Positions 25,747 through 39,018 are shown, numbered from the stretch's first letter. The stretch is 64,000 nucleotides of DNA from Sambucus nigra (GCA_949130495.1 OX422209.1:700529257-700593256), one strand, 5' to 3'. Notes: generated from the sequence alone by a model not told the origin. Numbers and translations are program-made.

Positions 25747-26195
25747 ATCGGGATCGCATTCCACCACGCGGGCTAAACAACTACTAATTAGAATTACGGT
25801 TCGAAAACATTTAATCGAGCATTTACAATTAAGCATAAACATCACACAAGAAGGAATTTAACCCAAAGTTGTGAGATTAAACATTTAACTGAAAATGGTC
25901 ATACGCGGATTAAATTCGGATTATCGCTATAAACACTAAAGTTGCGTGACAAATAAAGTTAAACGCATAATAATCCAACTTTAATACACGCGGTTTCAAT
26001 TAAACGCAATTTTACACAAAACCTAATTTTCGAGGTCCAAACCCGTAAATGGCGAAAACGCAATCCCGACCCTATTTATCTAAGGGCTAAGCATGAATAA
26101 ACTAAATAAACTAAGAAAAGCAATAAATAAACACAATAAACCTAATTAGAAAGCATGAAACTAATCTACAAAGCAAGAATAAAGGAAATACACAC

Positions 26196-26203
26196 TATAT
26201 AAA
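26196..26203 (+). promoter_or_regulatory. TATA box of the solo LTR
   Basis: TATATAAA within CACACTATATAAATGGAGAG, a strong plant-type TATA context. Transcription from it would start near 26230, in the purine-rich AAGAGAGGAAGAAGAG segment. Located 0.93 kb from the LTR start, a usual place for the U3/R border in a long LTR. Confidence 0.55.
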
Positions 26204-26410
26204 TGGAGAGGGAATATGAAAATACCAATTACAAACCCAAATGGGTGTCAAACCAAGAGAGGAAGAAGAGCTCTCAAATCCCCCCAAAACCCTAAGCCAA
26301 ACTAACCTAGAAGTGTAAAAACATATATGTTTCACTTAATACAATGTTTACACCCTTATACCCAACCAAAAACCAACTTAAAAATACAGATTTTCGGACT
26401 TTTACTGTAG

Positions 26411-26496
26411 CCGAATCGATTCGGAAATGGTCCGAATCGATTCGGAAACAGGGGAATTTCAAACTGCAATTCTGCAGCAGGGGCGAATCGATTCGG
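26411..26496. repeat. Triple palindrome CCGAATCGATTCGG in the LTR
   Basis: The 14-bp palindrome CCGAATCGATTCGG occurs at 26411-26424 and 26432-26445, and a 13-base version at 26484-26496. It lies in the transcribed part of the LTR, about 210-300 bases after the TATA box. Confidence 0.9.
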
Positions 26497-27067
26497 AACC
26501 TACAGGTCTGAATTCTGCAGCTTTGTCCTGTTTTACGGAAAATGCCGTCATTTCTTCGTTATAGCTCGGAATGAGGCACGGTCGGAGGCTACGCGAAGAT
26601 AACTCAGAGGAATACAACATTAAAGAAGACATTGGGCCAAAAAACCAAAATATGAAATGACTAAAATGCCCTTGAATGTGACCTTGAGTGTGAATTTGAA
26701 GTAAAAACCATCCTAAAAATGCTATAACTCCATCGATACAACTCGGAATCATGCACCGTCAGCGGCCACACGAAGAGAAATCAAAGGGCTTCAACTTCCG
26801 TGAAGAGCTCGGGATTCAAACCCGAATGCTGGAATTACTAAAATGCCCCCGAAGATGCAAAAGTCGACGAAACAATTTCGGAAAGCGTCCGAACTTCATA
26901 CTAAGCATCCAAATACCTACAAAAGCTCAATTAACCCCTGCAAAACATGTTAACGTAGAAATCCGAGGTTGTCTAGTTAACGAGCATAAGTATAGGGATT
27001 AAGATACTCAAGGGGGCTAATAAGGCGTAGGTTAACGGGTGAAATACGCAATATTTGCGTCGTATCA

Positions 27068-30000
27068 GTAACTCACAGGAACTGACCCCATGGTCAATGG
27101 ACCCCCGATTTTAGAATATGGAGATAATTTGAAAATATATAGACTTGGGTTTAAAAACATGCTGTTTAATGGTGAAACTCCAAAACACCCCCCAAACGGC
27201 CTCGTGAGAGGCGAGTGCACCTCGCACGGGACCAATGTAACTCAAAGGAACAGATCGTGTGGTCATAGGAACCCCAATTTGATTGTATAGCGATAATTTG
27301 AAAATATCTAGACTTGGGTTTAAAAACATGTCGTTTGAGGGCGAAAACCAAGAAAACCCCAAACGGCCCCGTGAGAGGCGCAAACACCTCGAAAGGGACC
27401 AATGTAACTCGCTGGAAGTGATCGTGTGTTCTAGGGATCCTCGGTTTAAGAATATGAAGATAATTTGAAATATTTTGTTATATTATTAAAAATATACCCT
27501 TATAGGGCAAAAACCTAAAACACCCTCCAAACGGCCCCATGAGAGACGCGAGCACCTTGCACGGGACAAGTATAACTTTCCAGAACTGACCACGTGATCA
27601 CGGGACTCCCGATTTGAGAATATAGGATAATTTTAAAATATATTGACTTACGCATAAAAACATGACGCTATAGGGAAAAACAAAAAGCACCCCATAAACG
27701 ACGTCGTGAGACATGCGAACACCTTAAACGGGACGAATGTAACTCGCAGGAACTGACCGTGTGATCACGAGATTACCATTTTGAGAATATCACAATAATG
27801 TGGAAATATCTTGACATAGGCTAAAAAACATGTTGTTAGAGGGCAAAAATAAAAAAACACTCGCAAATGGCCCTGTACGAGGTGCGAGCACCTCGCACAA
27901 GACGAATGTAACTCGTAAGAACTGATCACATTGTCACAGAACTCCCGATTTAAGAATATGACGATAATTTAACAATATCAAGACTTGGGCTTGAAAACAT
28001 GCTATTAGAAGGAGAAAACCCAAAACACTCCCAAACGGCGCTGTGAGAGGCGCAAACACCGCAAACGAGACTAATGAAACTCGTAGGAATTCATCGTGAG
28101 GTCATGGGACTCCCGATTTGAGAATATGATGATAATTTAAAAATATCTAGACATGGGCTTAAAAACATACATTTTGTGGGTGAAAACCCAAAACACTCCC
28201 CAAACAACCCCATGAGAGGTGCAAACACCTCAGACGGGACAAATATAACTCGAAGGAATTGACCGCGTAGTCAAGTGACTCCCGATTTGAGAATATGATG
28301 ATAATTTGAAAATATCTAGACTTAGGCTTTAAAACATGCCGTTAGAGGGAGAAACCCAAAATGCCCACCAAAAGGCCCTGTGAGAGGCCAGAACACCATG
28401 CAGAAGACGAATGTACTCGCATGAAATGACCGCATGGTCACGGGGCCCCCGATTTAAGAATATGATGATAATTTGAAAATATCTAGACTTGGGCTTAAAA
28501 AATATTCCGTTAGAGGGTGAAAAATAAAAACACCACCAAATAGCCCAGTGAGAGGGGCGAACACCTCGCACGGGACTAATGTAACTCCCAAGAACTGACT
28601 GCATGGTCAAGGGGACCCTCGATTTAAGAATATGATGATAATTTAAAAATATCTACTTGTAGTCTTTAAAACATTTTGTTATAGGGCGAAAACCCAAATC
28701 ACCCTCCAAACAGCCCTATGAGAGGCACGAACACCTCGCACATGACCAATATAACTCCCAGGAATGACTGTGTGGTCACGGGATCCTTGATTTGAGAATA
28801 TGATGACAATTTGAAAATATCTAGACTTAAGATTAAAAATATGCTATTAGAGGGTGAAACCCCCCTCCAAACAGGCCTGTGAGAGGCGCGAACACCTCGC
28901 ACGGGACCAATGTAACTTGTAGGAAGTGACCACGTTGCCACGAGACTCCCGGTTTGAGAGTATGTCGATAATTTAAAAATGTCACAATTTGTGCTTGAAA
29001 ACATGTTGTTAGAGGGAAATAACCTAAAACATCCCCCAAACGGCTCGTCGAGAGGCACAAACATCTCACATGAGACCAATGAAACTTGTAGGAACTGACC
29101 GCGTGGTCAAGGGACTCTTAATTTGAGAATATGATGATACTTTGAAAATATCTATAGAATTGAGCTTAAAAACATACCGTTAATGGGCGAGAACCCAAAA
29201 CACCTGCCATCGGCCCCGTGAGAGGCACGAACACCTCGCACGGGACCAATTTAACTCGAAGAAACTGATCGAATGGTCAAGGGATCCCCGTTTTGATAAT
29301 ATGACAATAATTTGAAAATATCTAGACTTAGGATTAAAAACAAGCCGTTAAAGGGAGAAAACCAAGAACACCCCACAAATAACCCCATGAGAGTTAGAAA
29401 CACCTCTCACAGGACCATTATAACTCGCAGGAACCGATCGCATGGTCAAGGGATCCCCGATTTCAGAATATGATGATAATTTAAAAATATCTAGACTTAG
29501 GCTTAAAAACAAGCTATTAAAGGGTGAAAACCCAAAACACCACCCAAATGGACCCGTGAGAGGCGGGAACACCTCGTACGGGACCAATTTAACTTGTAAG
29601 AACTGACTGTGTTGTCATGGGACCCCAAGTTTGATAATATGATGATAATTTGAAAATATCAAGACTTAGGGTTAAAAACATGCCGTTAGAGGGAGAAAAC
29701 ACAAAACGCCACCCAAACGGCCCCGTGAGAGGCAGGAAGACCAGGAAAGGTACAATGAAACACATAGGAAATGATCGCGTGATCACATGACTCCCGATTT
29801 GAGAATATGATGAAAATTTTGAAATATCTAGCCTTGGGATTAAAAATAATTCGTTAGAAGGGAAAAACTCGAAAGATTGTCAAACATCCATGTGAGAGGT
29901 GGGAACACCTCGCACATGACCAATGTTAATAGCAGGAACTGATCTCGTGGTCAAGGAATGCACAATTTGAGAATATGATAATAATTTAAAAATACCTAGA

Positions 30001-33000
30001 CATGGGATTGAAACATGCCGTTAGAGGGGAAAACCCAAAACGCCCCACAAATGACCTCGTGAGAGGCAGAAACACCTCGCACGGGATCAATGTAACTCAT
30101 AGGAACTGACCGTGTGGTCATGGGAGCCCTAGTTTGAGAATATGATGTTAATTTAAAAATATCTAGACTTGGGCTTAAAAACATGTCGTTAGAGGGTAAA
30201 AACACAAAAAACCTCCTAAATGGCCCCGTGAGCGGCACGAACACCTCGCACGGAACCAATTTAACTCCCAGAAAGTGACCGCGTGGTCACGGGACCGCGA
30301 TTTGAGAATATCATGATAATTTGAAAATATCTAAACTTAGGCATAAAAACATGTCGTTAGAGGACAAAACCCAAAACAACCCCACCACCCAAACAACTCC
30401 GTAAGAGGCGGGAAAACCTCACATGGGGCCAATGTAACTCGCAGGAACTGATTGCGTGGTCAAGGGACCCCCCGTTTGAGAATATGACGCTAATTTGATA
30501 ATATCTAGATTTGGGCCTAAAATCATGCCATTAGAGGGAGAAAACCCAAAACTCCCCCCAAATGGCCTCGTGAGAGGCGAAAACACCTCGCGCAGGTCCA
30601 ATGTATCTCGTAAGAACTGACTGCGTGGTCATGGGACCCCTAATTTAAGAATATCATGGTAATTTGAAAATATCTACACTTGGGATAAAAAACATGTCGT
30701 TAGAGGGAGAAAGGCCAAAACACCCCCAAGCGGCCTCGTGAGAGGAGCGAACACCTCGCACAAGACCAATGAAACTCGCAGGAATTTACCACGTGGACAC
30801 GGTACTCTCGATTTGAGAATATGGTGATAATTTGAAAATATCTAGACTTGGTCTTAAAAACATACAGTTAGTGGGTAAAAACAAAAATTCCCCCCAAACG
30901 GCCCCGTGAGAGGCACGAACACCTCACAAAGGACTAATGTAACTCATAGGAACTCTCTGCGAGGTCAAGGGACCCCCGTTTTAAGGATATGAAGATAATT
31001 TAAAAATATCATACTTAGTCAACTGTTAGAGAGAGAAAACCCAAAATGCCCCACAAACGGTCTCATGAGAGGCGGGAACACCTGGAACATGACCAATGTA
31101 CTCGCAGGAAATAATTGGATGTTCACGGGACTCCTAGTTTGATAATATGAGGATAATTTTAAAATATCTAAACTTGGGCTTAGAAACAATTTCTAAGAAG
31201 GAGAAAACCCAAAACACTCCCCAAACGGCCTCATGAGAGGTGGGAACACCTCGTCCATGACCAATATAACCCGTGGGAACTAATCGCGTGGTCAAGGGAC
31301 CCCCGATTTGAGAATATGATGATAATTTGAAAATATTTATACTTGGACTTAAAAACATACCGTTGGAGGGCGAAAACCCAAAACACCACCTAAACGGACT
31401 CGTGAGAGGTGAGAACACCTCACCGGGACCATGTAACTCACAAGAACTTACTGAGTGATCAAGGGGACACCGCTTTGGGAATATGATGATAATTTGAAAT
31501 ATCTAGTGATAGGCTTAAAAACATTTCATTATAGGGTGAAAACACAACCCCCTCCCCAAATTACCGCATGAGCAGCGCAAACACCTCGCACGGAACCAAT
31601 ATAACTCCCAGGAACTCACCTCGTGGTCACAAGACCCTTGATTTGAGAATATGATGATAATTTGAAAATATCTAAACTTATGCATAAAAACATGCCATTA
31701 TAGGGCAACAAACCAAAACACCCTCCAAACTGCCCCATGAGAGGCATGAACACCTCACACAGGGCCAATGTAACTCGTAAGAATAGACTATATGGTGAAG
31801 GAACCCCCAGTTTGAGAATATGATGACAATTTGAAAATATCTAGACTTAGGCTTAAAAACAGGCCCTTAGAGAGGCCAAAACACCCCCCAAACGGCCTCG
31901 TGAGAGGCAAGAAAACCTCGAATGGGACCAACGTCACTCACCGGAACTGACCGTGTCATCACGGGACCCCCGGTTTGACAATATGACAAAATTTTTAAAA
32001 TATCTTGACTTGGGCTTAAAAACATGCCATTAGCAGGCAAAAACCAAAAATGCCCCCCCCCCCAAACGGCCCCATGAGAGGTGGGAACACTTAGCATGGG
32101 ACAAATGTAACTTGTACGAACTGACCACGTAGTCATGGGACTCTCGGTTTGATAATATGATAATGATTTAAAAATATCTAAACTTGATCTTAAAAACATG
32201 TCGTTAGAGAGCGAGAACCCAAAACGCCCACCAATTGGCCCCGTGAGAGGCCGAAACACCTGACATGGGACCAATGTAACTCGTAGGAGCTGACGGCGTG
32301 GTCATGGGACTCCCGTTTTGAGAATATGATGATAATTTTAAAATATTTAGACTTGGGCTTAAAAATAAGCCGTTAGAAGGCAAAAATAAAAAACACTCCC
32401 CAAACGGCCCCGTGAGAGGCGGAAACACCTCGCATATGGACAATGTAACTTGCGGGAACTGATCGCTTGGTCAAGGGACCCCCCGTTTTGAGAATATGAT
32501 GATAATTTGAAAAAATCTAGACTTGAACCTAAAAACATGCCGTTAGAGGGCGAAAAACCAAAACACCCCCACCCCCTAAACGGCCCAATGAGAGGCGGGA
32601 ACACCTCGCACACGACCATGTAACTCGCAGGAACTCATCGCATGGTCAAGGGATCCCCTATTTGATAATATGGTGATAATTTGAAAATATCTATACCTGG
32701 GCTTAAAAATATGCAGTTAGAGGGTGAAAACCCCAAACGGCTTAGTGAGAGGCGAAAACGCCTCACACAGGACCAATGTAACTCGTAAGAACTGACCGCG
32801 TGGTCATGGGACTCCCAGTTTGAGAATATGACGGTAATTTGAAAATATCTAGACTTGGGCTCAAAAACATGCCGTTAGAGAGTAAAAACCCAAAACACCA
32901 AAAAGCGGCCTCGTGAGAGGTGCGAACACCTCGCATGAGACCAATGTAACTCGCAGGAACTGACTGCGTGGTCACGGTACTCACGATTTGAGAATATGGT

Positions 33001-33629
33001 GATAATTTGAAAATATCAAGACTTGGTATTAAAAATATACAGTTAGTGGGCAAAAGAATAAAACACCCCGTAAACGGGCTTGTGAGAGACACGAACACCT
33101 CACATAGGACCAATGTAACTCGCAAGAACTGATCACGTGGTCAAAGAACCCCTAGTTTGAGAATATGACCATAATTTCAAAATCTCTAGACTTAGGCTAT
33201 AAACAAATCGATGGATAGAGAAAACCCAAAACACCCCTCAAACGGCCTCATGAGATGTAAAAACACCTCTCAGTGGTCCAATGTAACTTGTAGAAACTGA
33301 CAGCGTGGTCATGGGACTCCCGGTTTGAGAATATGACAAAAAATTTAAAATATCTACACTTAAGGTTAAAAACAAGCCATTAGATGGAGAAAACCCAAAG
33401 CGCCCCCAAACAGCTCCGTGAAAGGCGGGAACACCTGGCGTGGGACCTATATAACTTATAGGAACTAACCGTGTGGTCATGGGACTCTCGGTTTGAGAAT
33501 ATGATAATAATTTTTAAATACTTAGACTTGGGCTTAAAAACATGTCGTTAGAGGGAGAAAAAATAAAATGCCCCCGAAACGATCCTATGAGAGGTGGGAA
33601 CACCTAGCTTAAAAACATGCCGTTAGTTT
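27068..33629 (+). repeat. 169-bp satellite, block C (about 39 monomers)
   Basis: Continues block B in the same phase and orientation after the solo LTR. The right end is abrupt: a shortened monomer (CACCTAG joined to CTTAAAAACATGCCGTTAG) passes at about 33629 into AT-rich DNA. Monomers here are as diverged as in block B, so there is no gradient of homogenisation visible by eye toward this edge. Short C-runs (32050-32062 and 32569-32577) mark slippage in the CCCCCC step. Confidence 0.95.
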
Positions 33630-36600
33630 TCTTTGGACTTTAAAACTCTCTCTCGGTTATCATTTTTAGTTTTTATGTTGTTATTGAGGTTTCAAATATA
33701 TGAACTTTCTTTGGCTATGACCCAACCCCCTCTCATATTATATCTCTTTAGTTTTTTATTTAAGGTTTTATTTTGTGGTTCTTTGATTTGGGTTTTTGAT
33801 ATTTTTATCTAGGGTTTGAACATCTGAGAAAATATGGTGTGATTTGTGTACATTTGATAAATTTTGGGATTTATAACGTAGGGCTTCATAATTTAGGTTT
33901 GTGTATAAATTTATAATATCGTCATGTTGCCTCCCTCTTCTACAAACGCAAGTGTGAAATTAGGGTTTTGATTTCCAAAATGGGTGGGGGATATTAGGAT
34001 CAATGAGTGTGGTTTGATGTTAGAGGTTATTTGGGCTAGATTGGGTTTTTTAGGGTTCTTTTCTCTTCAATTTTGTTTTGTGCTTATAATTTTTAAAAAA
34101 TTTATGCTCTGTTTTGCAGATCAACCCTCAACTCACAATCAAATTTGAAAATTAGGTATACTCTTTTCGTATTCCATATATTTATTCTTAAATGTTTGAT
34201 TTGCGGTTCTTATATTTTATTTATCTGCTAAAGGAAGCTGCGTTGAAGATGTTTTATTTCTTATTGAAGAAGTTCAACGTTGTGTTCGGATCAATGTCTT
34301 CACACTGTTTTTCTTTGTTCTTTTTGCAGTTTTATGATAACATTACTTTTATTAATCGAAGGTTTATGACATCAGTTCTTTTAGAAGTTTTATGACAGCA
34401 GGTTTATGACAGCAGGTCTATTTTTCAGTGTGTATATATTCCACAATTAGGATTCTTCGATTGGGTTATGGTAGGTTTGTCTTAGATGGTCTTTTATTTT
34501 CCACACTGCCAATTGTTATTAAATATTGTGAAACACGTTACTAAAGATGCTGAATGAAATGAAGGATACCAGAGTTTCCCTTGATGTGATGAATTTAAGT
34601 GGTTTTCTCTTCTCATGTGTGCTTATCTGTGTTTAAGTTTTTCTAAAAACATTTGTCTCTTATCACGTGTGATTATCTGTGTTTAAGTTTCTCCCCTATC
34701 TAAAGAAGAACTTCAGAAATTTTAATTTTGATTTTGTTTTCTACTAACTTACATTATATAGTACAAAATAAGCTTTTATGACCATTAATTTTTTTAATCA
34801 CCGAGTTTTTAAGAAATTTTATCATTAATACTAATTTGTAGCCTTTAAATGAGTTTTTGAATGTTTGTAATATGATGGCCTTTACATTTATTTACTTCTA
34901 TCCCCTATACTCCATACTAATCTTTCACTGGATATATGTTTTGCATCCCGTAATTTATGAATGATTCAGAAGTTATTGACTCGAATTTATCACCATAGTA
35001 AAGGGTCATTACAATAGGCCTAACAACATCATCGAGTTATTTTACATTCAGTTTAGAATATGTATAATATATTATATTTTTTTGTTGGTAGAATGAAATT
35101 ATACTTTTATTAGAATGTCGAGTGTATTTAACTCTCTATTTTTATTGATACTTTTATTAGCTGTAATCTCTGCCGGTGTAAAATCAATACTAGATATTCC
35201 CAGACCCTCGAGTATCCGGTATATAATTTTATATTCCCAATATATTATTCAAAGCATCACAACTTCACTAAAATTGCACAACCAATGATCATATAACTTC
35301 ATGATGATATAGGAAACTCGGGGAGTTTATGTTGCTGCTTATAAGACCGACGAGTTTCTTCTATTATTAACTTACAAGAGTGGATGCAAGGTAGTGATTT
35401 GGATTCCATTTCACTGATTATATCGACAGTGGATTTATCTAATAACCTGACACGACAGTGGAAACCAAATATACTAAATATTATATCATTGTCGTTTTAT
35501 TTATTTATCTATCTATTTATTATAGGTGGGTTTAAACTTCACAGTGGCAACCAGATATACTAAACATCATAGGTAGGTTTGAACTTCACAGTGGGTTTGA
35601 AGTTTTTTGTTTGTTATTATATCTTTATAGCTATTTGATCTCTAAACCTCGATTAGTACACTATAAAACTTACATTATTTTGAATTTTATATGATATAGT
35701 GAATTAGATCCCACGGTAAATTATAAACTTCTTTAGTTACTATGAATTATATTTTTACTATGACTTTCTAAAATGATTTAATTCAATTCTTCTACTTCAT
35801 TTTAGCCCGCGATAGTATCCATTCCTTGCTACCTAATTGTCCAGATCATGAATCTTCCACTATCTCAGACCAATGTTGGGGTTGTCCATGAGATATGTTC
35901 CTTGAAAACTTAAATAAGTAAGCCTTCTGTAAAATAATATAAATAATCTCTAGGCAGATGGAATTGACAAGCTCCCAAGCATGCTAATAAATCTGCTGAA
36001 ATAGTGGTATGAGAGAATGTGACAATGATGAAGACCAGAACCATGAATGGACATATATAGAAAATACCTTCGAGCAATGCCTAAAAAGTGTGTTGGGGCT
36101 ACCTAAGGGTGATATTCGGGATAGCTCAATAGGTGATTGATATGTTTGATTAGGTAATTACTCAATTCAGTATGGTGTTTGGAGCTATGGGTTTTTATTT
36201 GTGTTGATTCCAATTATAGGTTTCTATAATGACTCAATACTCACCAGTGTACTTGATATTTATGGATTGATAGGTTTGCGACACTTAATGACAGGGAATG
36301 CAAGACGATTTATGAGAGAGATGACATGTTTCTCACCAAAAAAAGAGAGAGAGATGACATGTGAGTTCTGCTCAGTACTTTTAGAATTTTCAGTACTTTT
36401 ATGGAAAGTGCAAAGGACTTGGAACGGAAAATATGATTTCACACCTATCAATCCATCAGTTTCAACAAAAAAGATATCAATTCCAATAGTCTAAAAAAAT
36501 TATTTTGTCATTTATTGTATGACTTTGTTATCATGTTTTATTGTATGACTCTATTATCATACATTTGGTTGTGATTTTGGTTATCAAACAGGTATTGGGA

Positions 36601-38988
36601 ACTTTCATAATCCAACGTGGTATAAGGCTTTGATAAGCATATTTTACTTTTTTTTAATAATTTGTATATTTTAGGTAACTATGTTATGTTATCGGAGGGA
36701 CTAAAGCTGTGAGAGACGGTTCAACAACCTGTAGAGCACCCGCAGCTAGCCTACGTGTCAGATTTTCGATGGACACCTTCACTACATCACTACTCATCCC
36801 AATGTCAACAGTATATTGGCTAGCACATTACACACCCACACCAGTTGCTGCCATACCATATATATTGGTGGTAACTAGACGTAACGGTATAGATAAAATG
36901 GCCGCAAGTGGCCCACCGATTATCGATACTGCTGCCCTCTCTTCCCTAATGTCCTTTGATAAAGCACAAGCATCCCTGTTTTGCAGTAAATGGCAAAGTC
37001 TTCATAATTTTTCTTGAACACGTTATAGCACCCGAAACCATTATCGAGTAGTAACTGGGAAAGTCTTCACAACTGCTACAATAATATCTATCTTTTTATT
37101 TTGCTATTTTGATTAACGAAATGCTGAATGTGTTTGTTTTTCTATTTTTATGTTTAGTATTCTTGGTTGTCTAGGATACAAATTGATTTAGTTAGATAAT
37201 TATTCAGGTAGCAATAAGTCAGAATAGAACATATGCATATAGAATATGTTGGTTTAAATGGGTTCTTGGTTCCAGATATTTGAGTTGCAATACACGTGGG
37301 GGTTGATACAAACAGGTATGGGACCTATGCAAACTATTTTTTATGTTGATTATTGAGCTCACAATTTATGGAACTTAACTTTATTTATTTTGAGTATGTG
37401 AGGGATTTTGATTTGTTAATAGTGTTTTACTGTAAAAAAGTATTATTAAATAGTATGAAAATTTAGGAGAGGATTAGGGTTGATCCATTAGATCCTCTAA
37501 ACTATGGTAAGCATCAGGTAGACCAAAGAAAGTGACTAAATTGATTTCAGTGTTTCCTGTTTGGTTTTTTTGCTTTCTTTCGATAGTGTTTTATGACATC
37601 TCCGTACAAAGTGGCATCTCTCTCAATCTCAATTTTGAATAAAATATTGTACTTATATTCAAGTTTGGGGGCTTGGATCTTTTTGCATATTTTTATGGTT
37701 TTGTTCTATGTCCATTTATTTGTTAGTTTATATTGACTTGAAACATGTTCTTCCTCGGCATTGCAAGCTACGAATGTAAGTTTTTATTGTTGTTAGTCAA
37801 CCTATATCCCCTTAAGAAGAAGGTTAGTATGTTTTCTCAATATATTAACCCCCTCTTACCATAGAGAAAGGAGATTCAATCTCTAAATAAGGTGATCACC
37901 AGGTGCTTTTGCAATTTTAAACAACTGATCACTAAGAAACGACTCACTTGCCCAACATTGATGTTTTCTCGTTTTAGTTTCCTTCCCCAAATCATGCATC
38001 ATTTCATTTTTTTAATAAAATTTTAATCTATGACTATTAATTGAACCATTTTTTTTGTTAGGTTTAACACTATAACATAGACACGGGGGAATAGTGGAGG
38101 CATTTGAGTAGTCGGACACCACCGACTTGGATGCTACAAAATAAAGTCATGGAAATGCCACTAAATCTAGCAGCATAGCGTGTATTAAAGACCAGGAAAC
38201 ACATCACAATGGTTAAATTTTAAATTTAAATAAGTTCTATTACACTGGTTAATTTTAAATAACCATGATTCATGTGGTCGGTGGGCTCTAACAGAATATT
38301 CGTGGGATATATTTAGGGTGAATTCATAGTGTGGGTACTACGATATTTCCTACTAAAAAATTATTGGTTGGTTGTCTAATTTGATGTTGGATACTATTAT
38401 GTGCTTTTTAGAGTTATAAGAAAGTGATTTTCATATGTCCTGCTCAGAAGGAGGCTGTGGTGGTTATATAACTGTTGATGATAATAAGACCGTCCTAACC
38501 AACTGTAATGACTTTTTTTTTAAAATATGCTTCTTAATGCTCTATACTTCTTTTTATTATGTATCTATTGTCATGTTCCTGAAGAAAGTTACGTTTGTGA
38601 TTTTACATTTGAGTAAGAGAACTGCCATCACATTTATTGGGATTTAAAGAAGTTTAAACCATGTTTAGCGCTTTGGTCTTTTCTATTCCATATTCAGTTC
38701 TTAGGAATATTTTTTATAGTTGGAAACATTGACATAGCCTTTTGGTCTATTTTTCTTAAGAAATTAATAATGAACTTATTCTTTGCTTATATTATAGTTT
38801 CAGGGAATGTTTTCCAATAAAACTATTCTTCTTTACATTAAGTTAAATAGTGAGCATAAAGTATAGTTGGTTGGGATGTAGAAAAAATTGAAAACCTGAT
38901 ATTATAACAACACATCTCATAGCCTTTTGATTTTATAAATTGTTTTCGCATGTGTTGTAAAAAAATTTAGTACTTTGGAAAATTTTCT
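33630..38988. other. AT-rich, intron-like region without a clear gene; interior of a probable Helitron
   Basis: No recognised protein. Some segments look like gene pieces: 34117-34156 is bounded by TTTTGCAG and GTATAC; 36709-37017 is a 102-aa open frame of higher GC (MRDGSTTCRAPAASLR...) preceded by TTTTAG, unrecognised. Small direct duplications occur at 34611-34692 (TGTG-TTATCTGTGTTTAAGTTT twice) and 35452-35605 (AACTTCACAGTGG and ATATACTAAA blocks). As the stretch ends in a Helitron 3' terminus, part of it is probably the body of that element; the 5' end was not found. Confidence 0.45.
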
Positions 38989-39018
38989 CCGTGCCTTCAG
39001 GTATGGACATTCCGCTAG
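38989..39018 (+). mobile_element. Helitron 3' terminus (first element)
   Basis: A stem CCGTGCC-TTCA-GGTATGG (38989-39006) is followed by ACATTCCG and CTAG (39015-39018), then T. A short hairpin about ten bases before a terminal CTRR, with insertion 5' of a T, is the Helitron 3' signature. The right arm has two transitions relative to the second copy at 46179-46208. Confidence 0.75.

Larger units (their letters stand above)
25268..27067 (+). mobile_element. Solo LTR (1.8 kb) inserted in the satellite
   Basis: The segment starts TGATCGAGCGCG and ends GCGTCGTATCA, i.e. TG...CA with imperfect inverted termini (TGAT/ATCA). It is flanked by GTTAC (25263-25267) and GTAAC (27068-27072): a 5-bp target duplication, with one later change, of GTAAC in the monomer's ACCAATGTAACTCGCAGG. 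The satellite resumes exactly in phase, which proves insertion into a pre-existing array. No gag or pol lies between the ends, and the two ends are not direct repeats of each other, so it is a single LTR left by LTR-LTR recombination. A TATA box at 26196-26203 points to plus orientation. The parent family is not identifiable. Confidence 0.85.

Noticed and set aside
26459..26752. 97-aa minus-strand ORF inside the solo LTR
   Set aside because: Opposite to the LTR's transcription and without motifs; LTRs rarely code.
16005..33480. Many minus-strand ORFs of 60-135 aa with a shared peptide (for example MVPCEVFAPLTGPFGG and FLSPSLDIFKLSSYSQ)
   Set aside because: They are translations of the satellite. 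The monomer is 169 bases (3 x 56 + 1), so the frame shifts with each unit, and starts and ends vary with point changes. No single protein is maintained.
12834..33629. CRISPR-like array
   Set aside because: The monomers are contiguous 169-bp units without unique spacers, in a eukaryotic transposon-rich setting.
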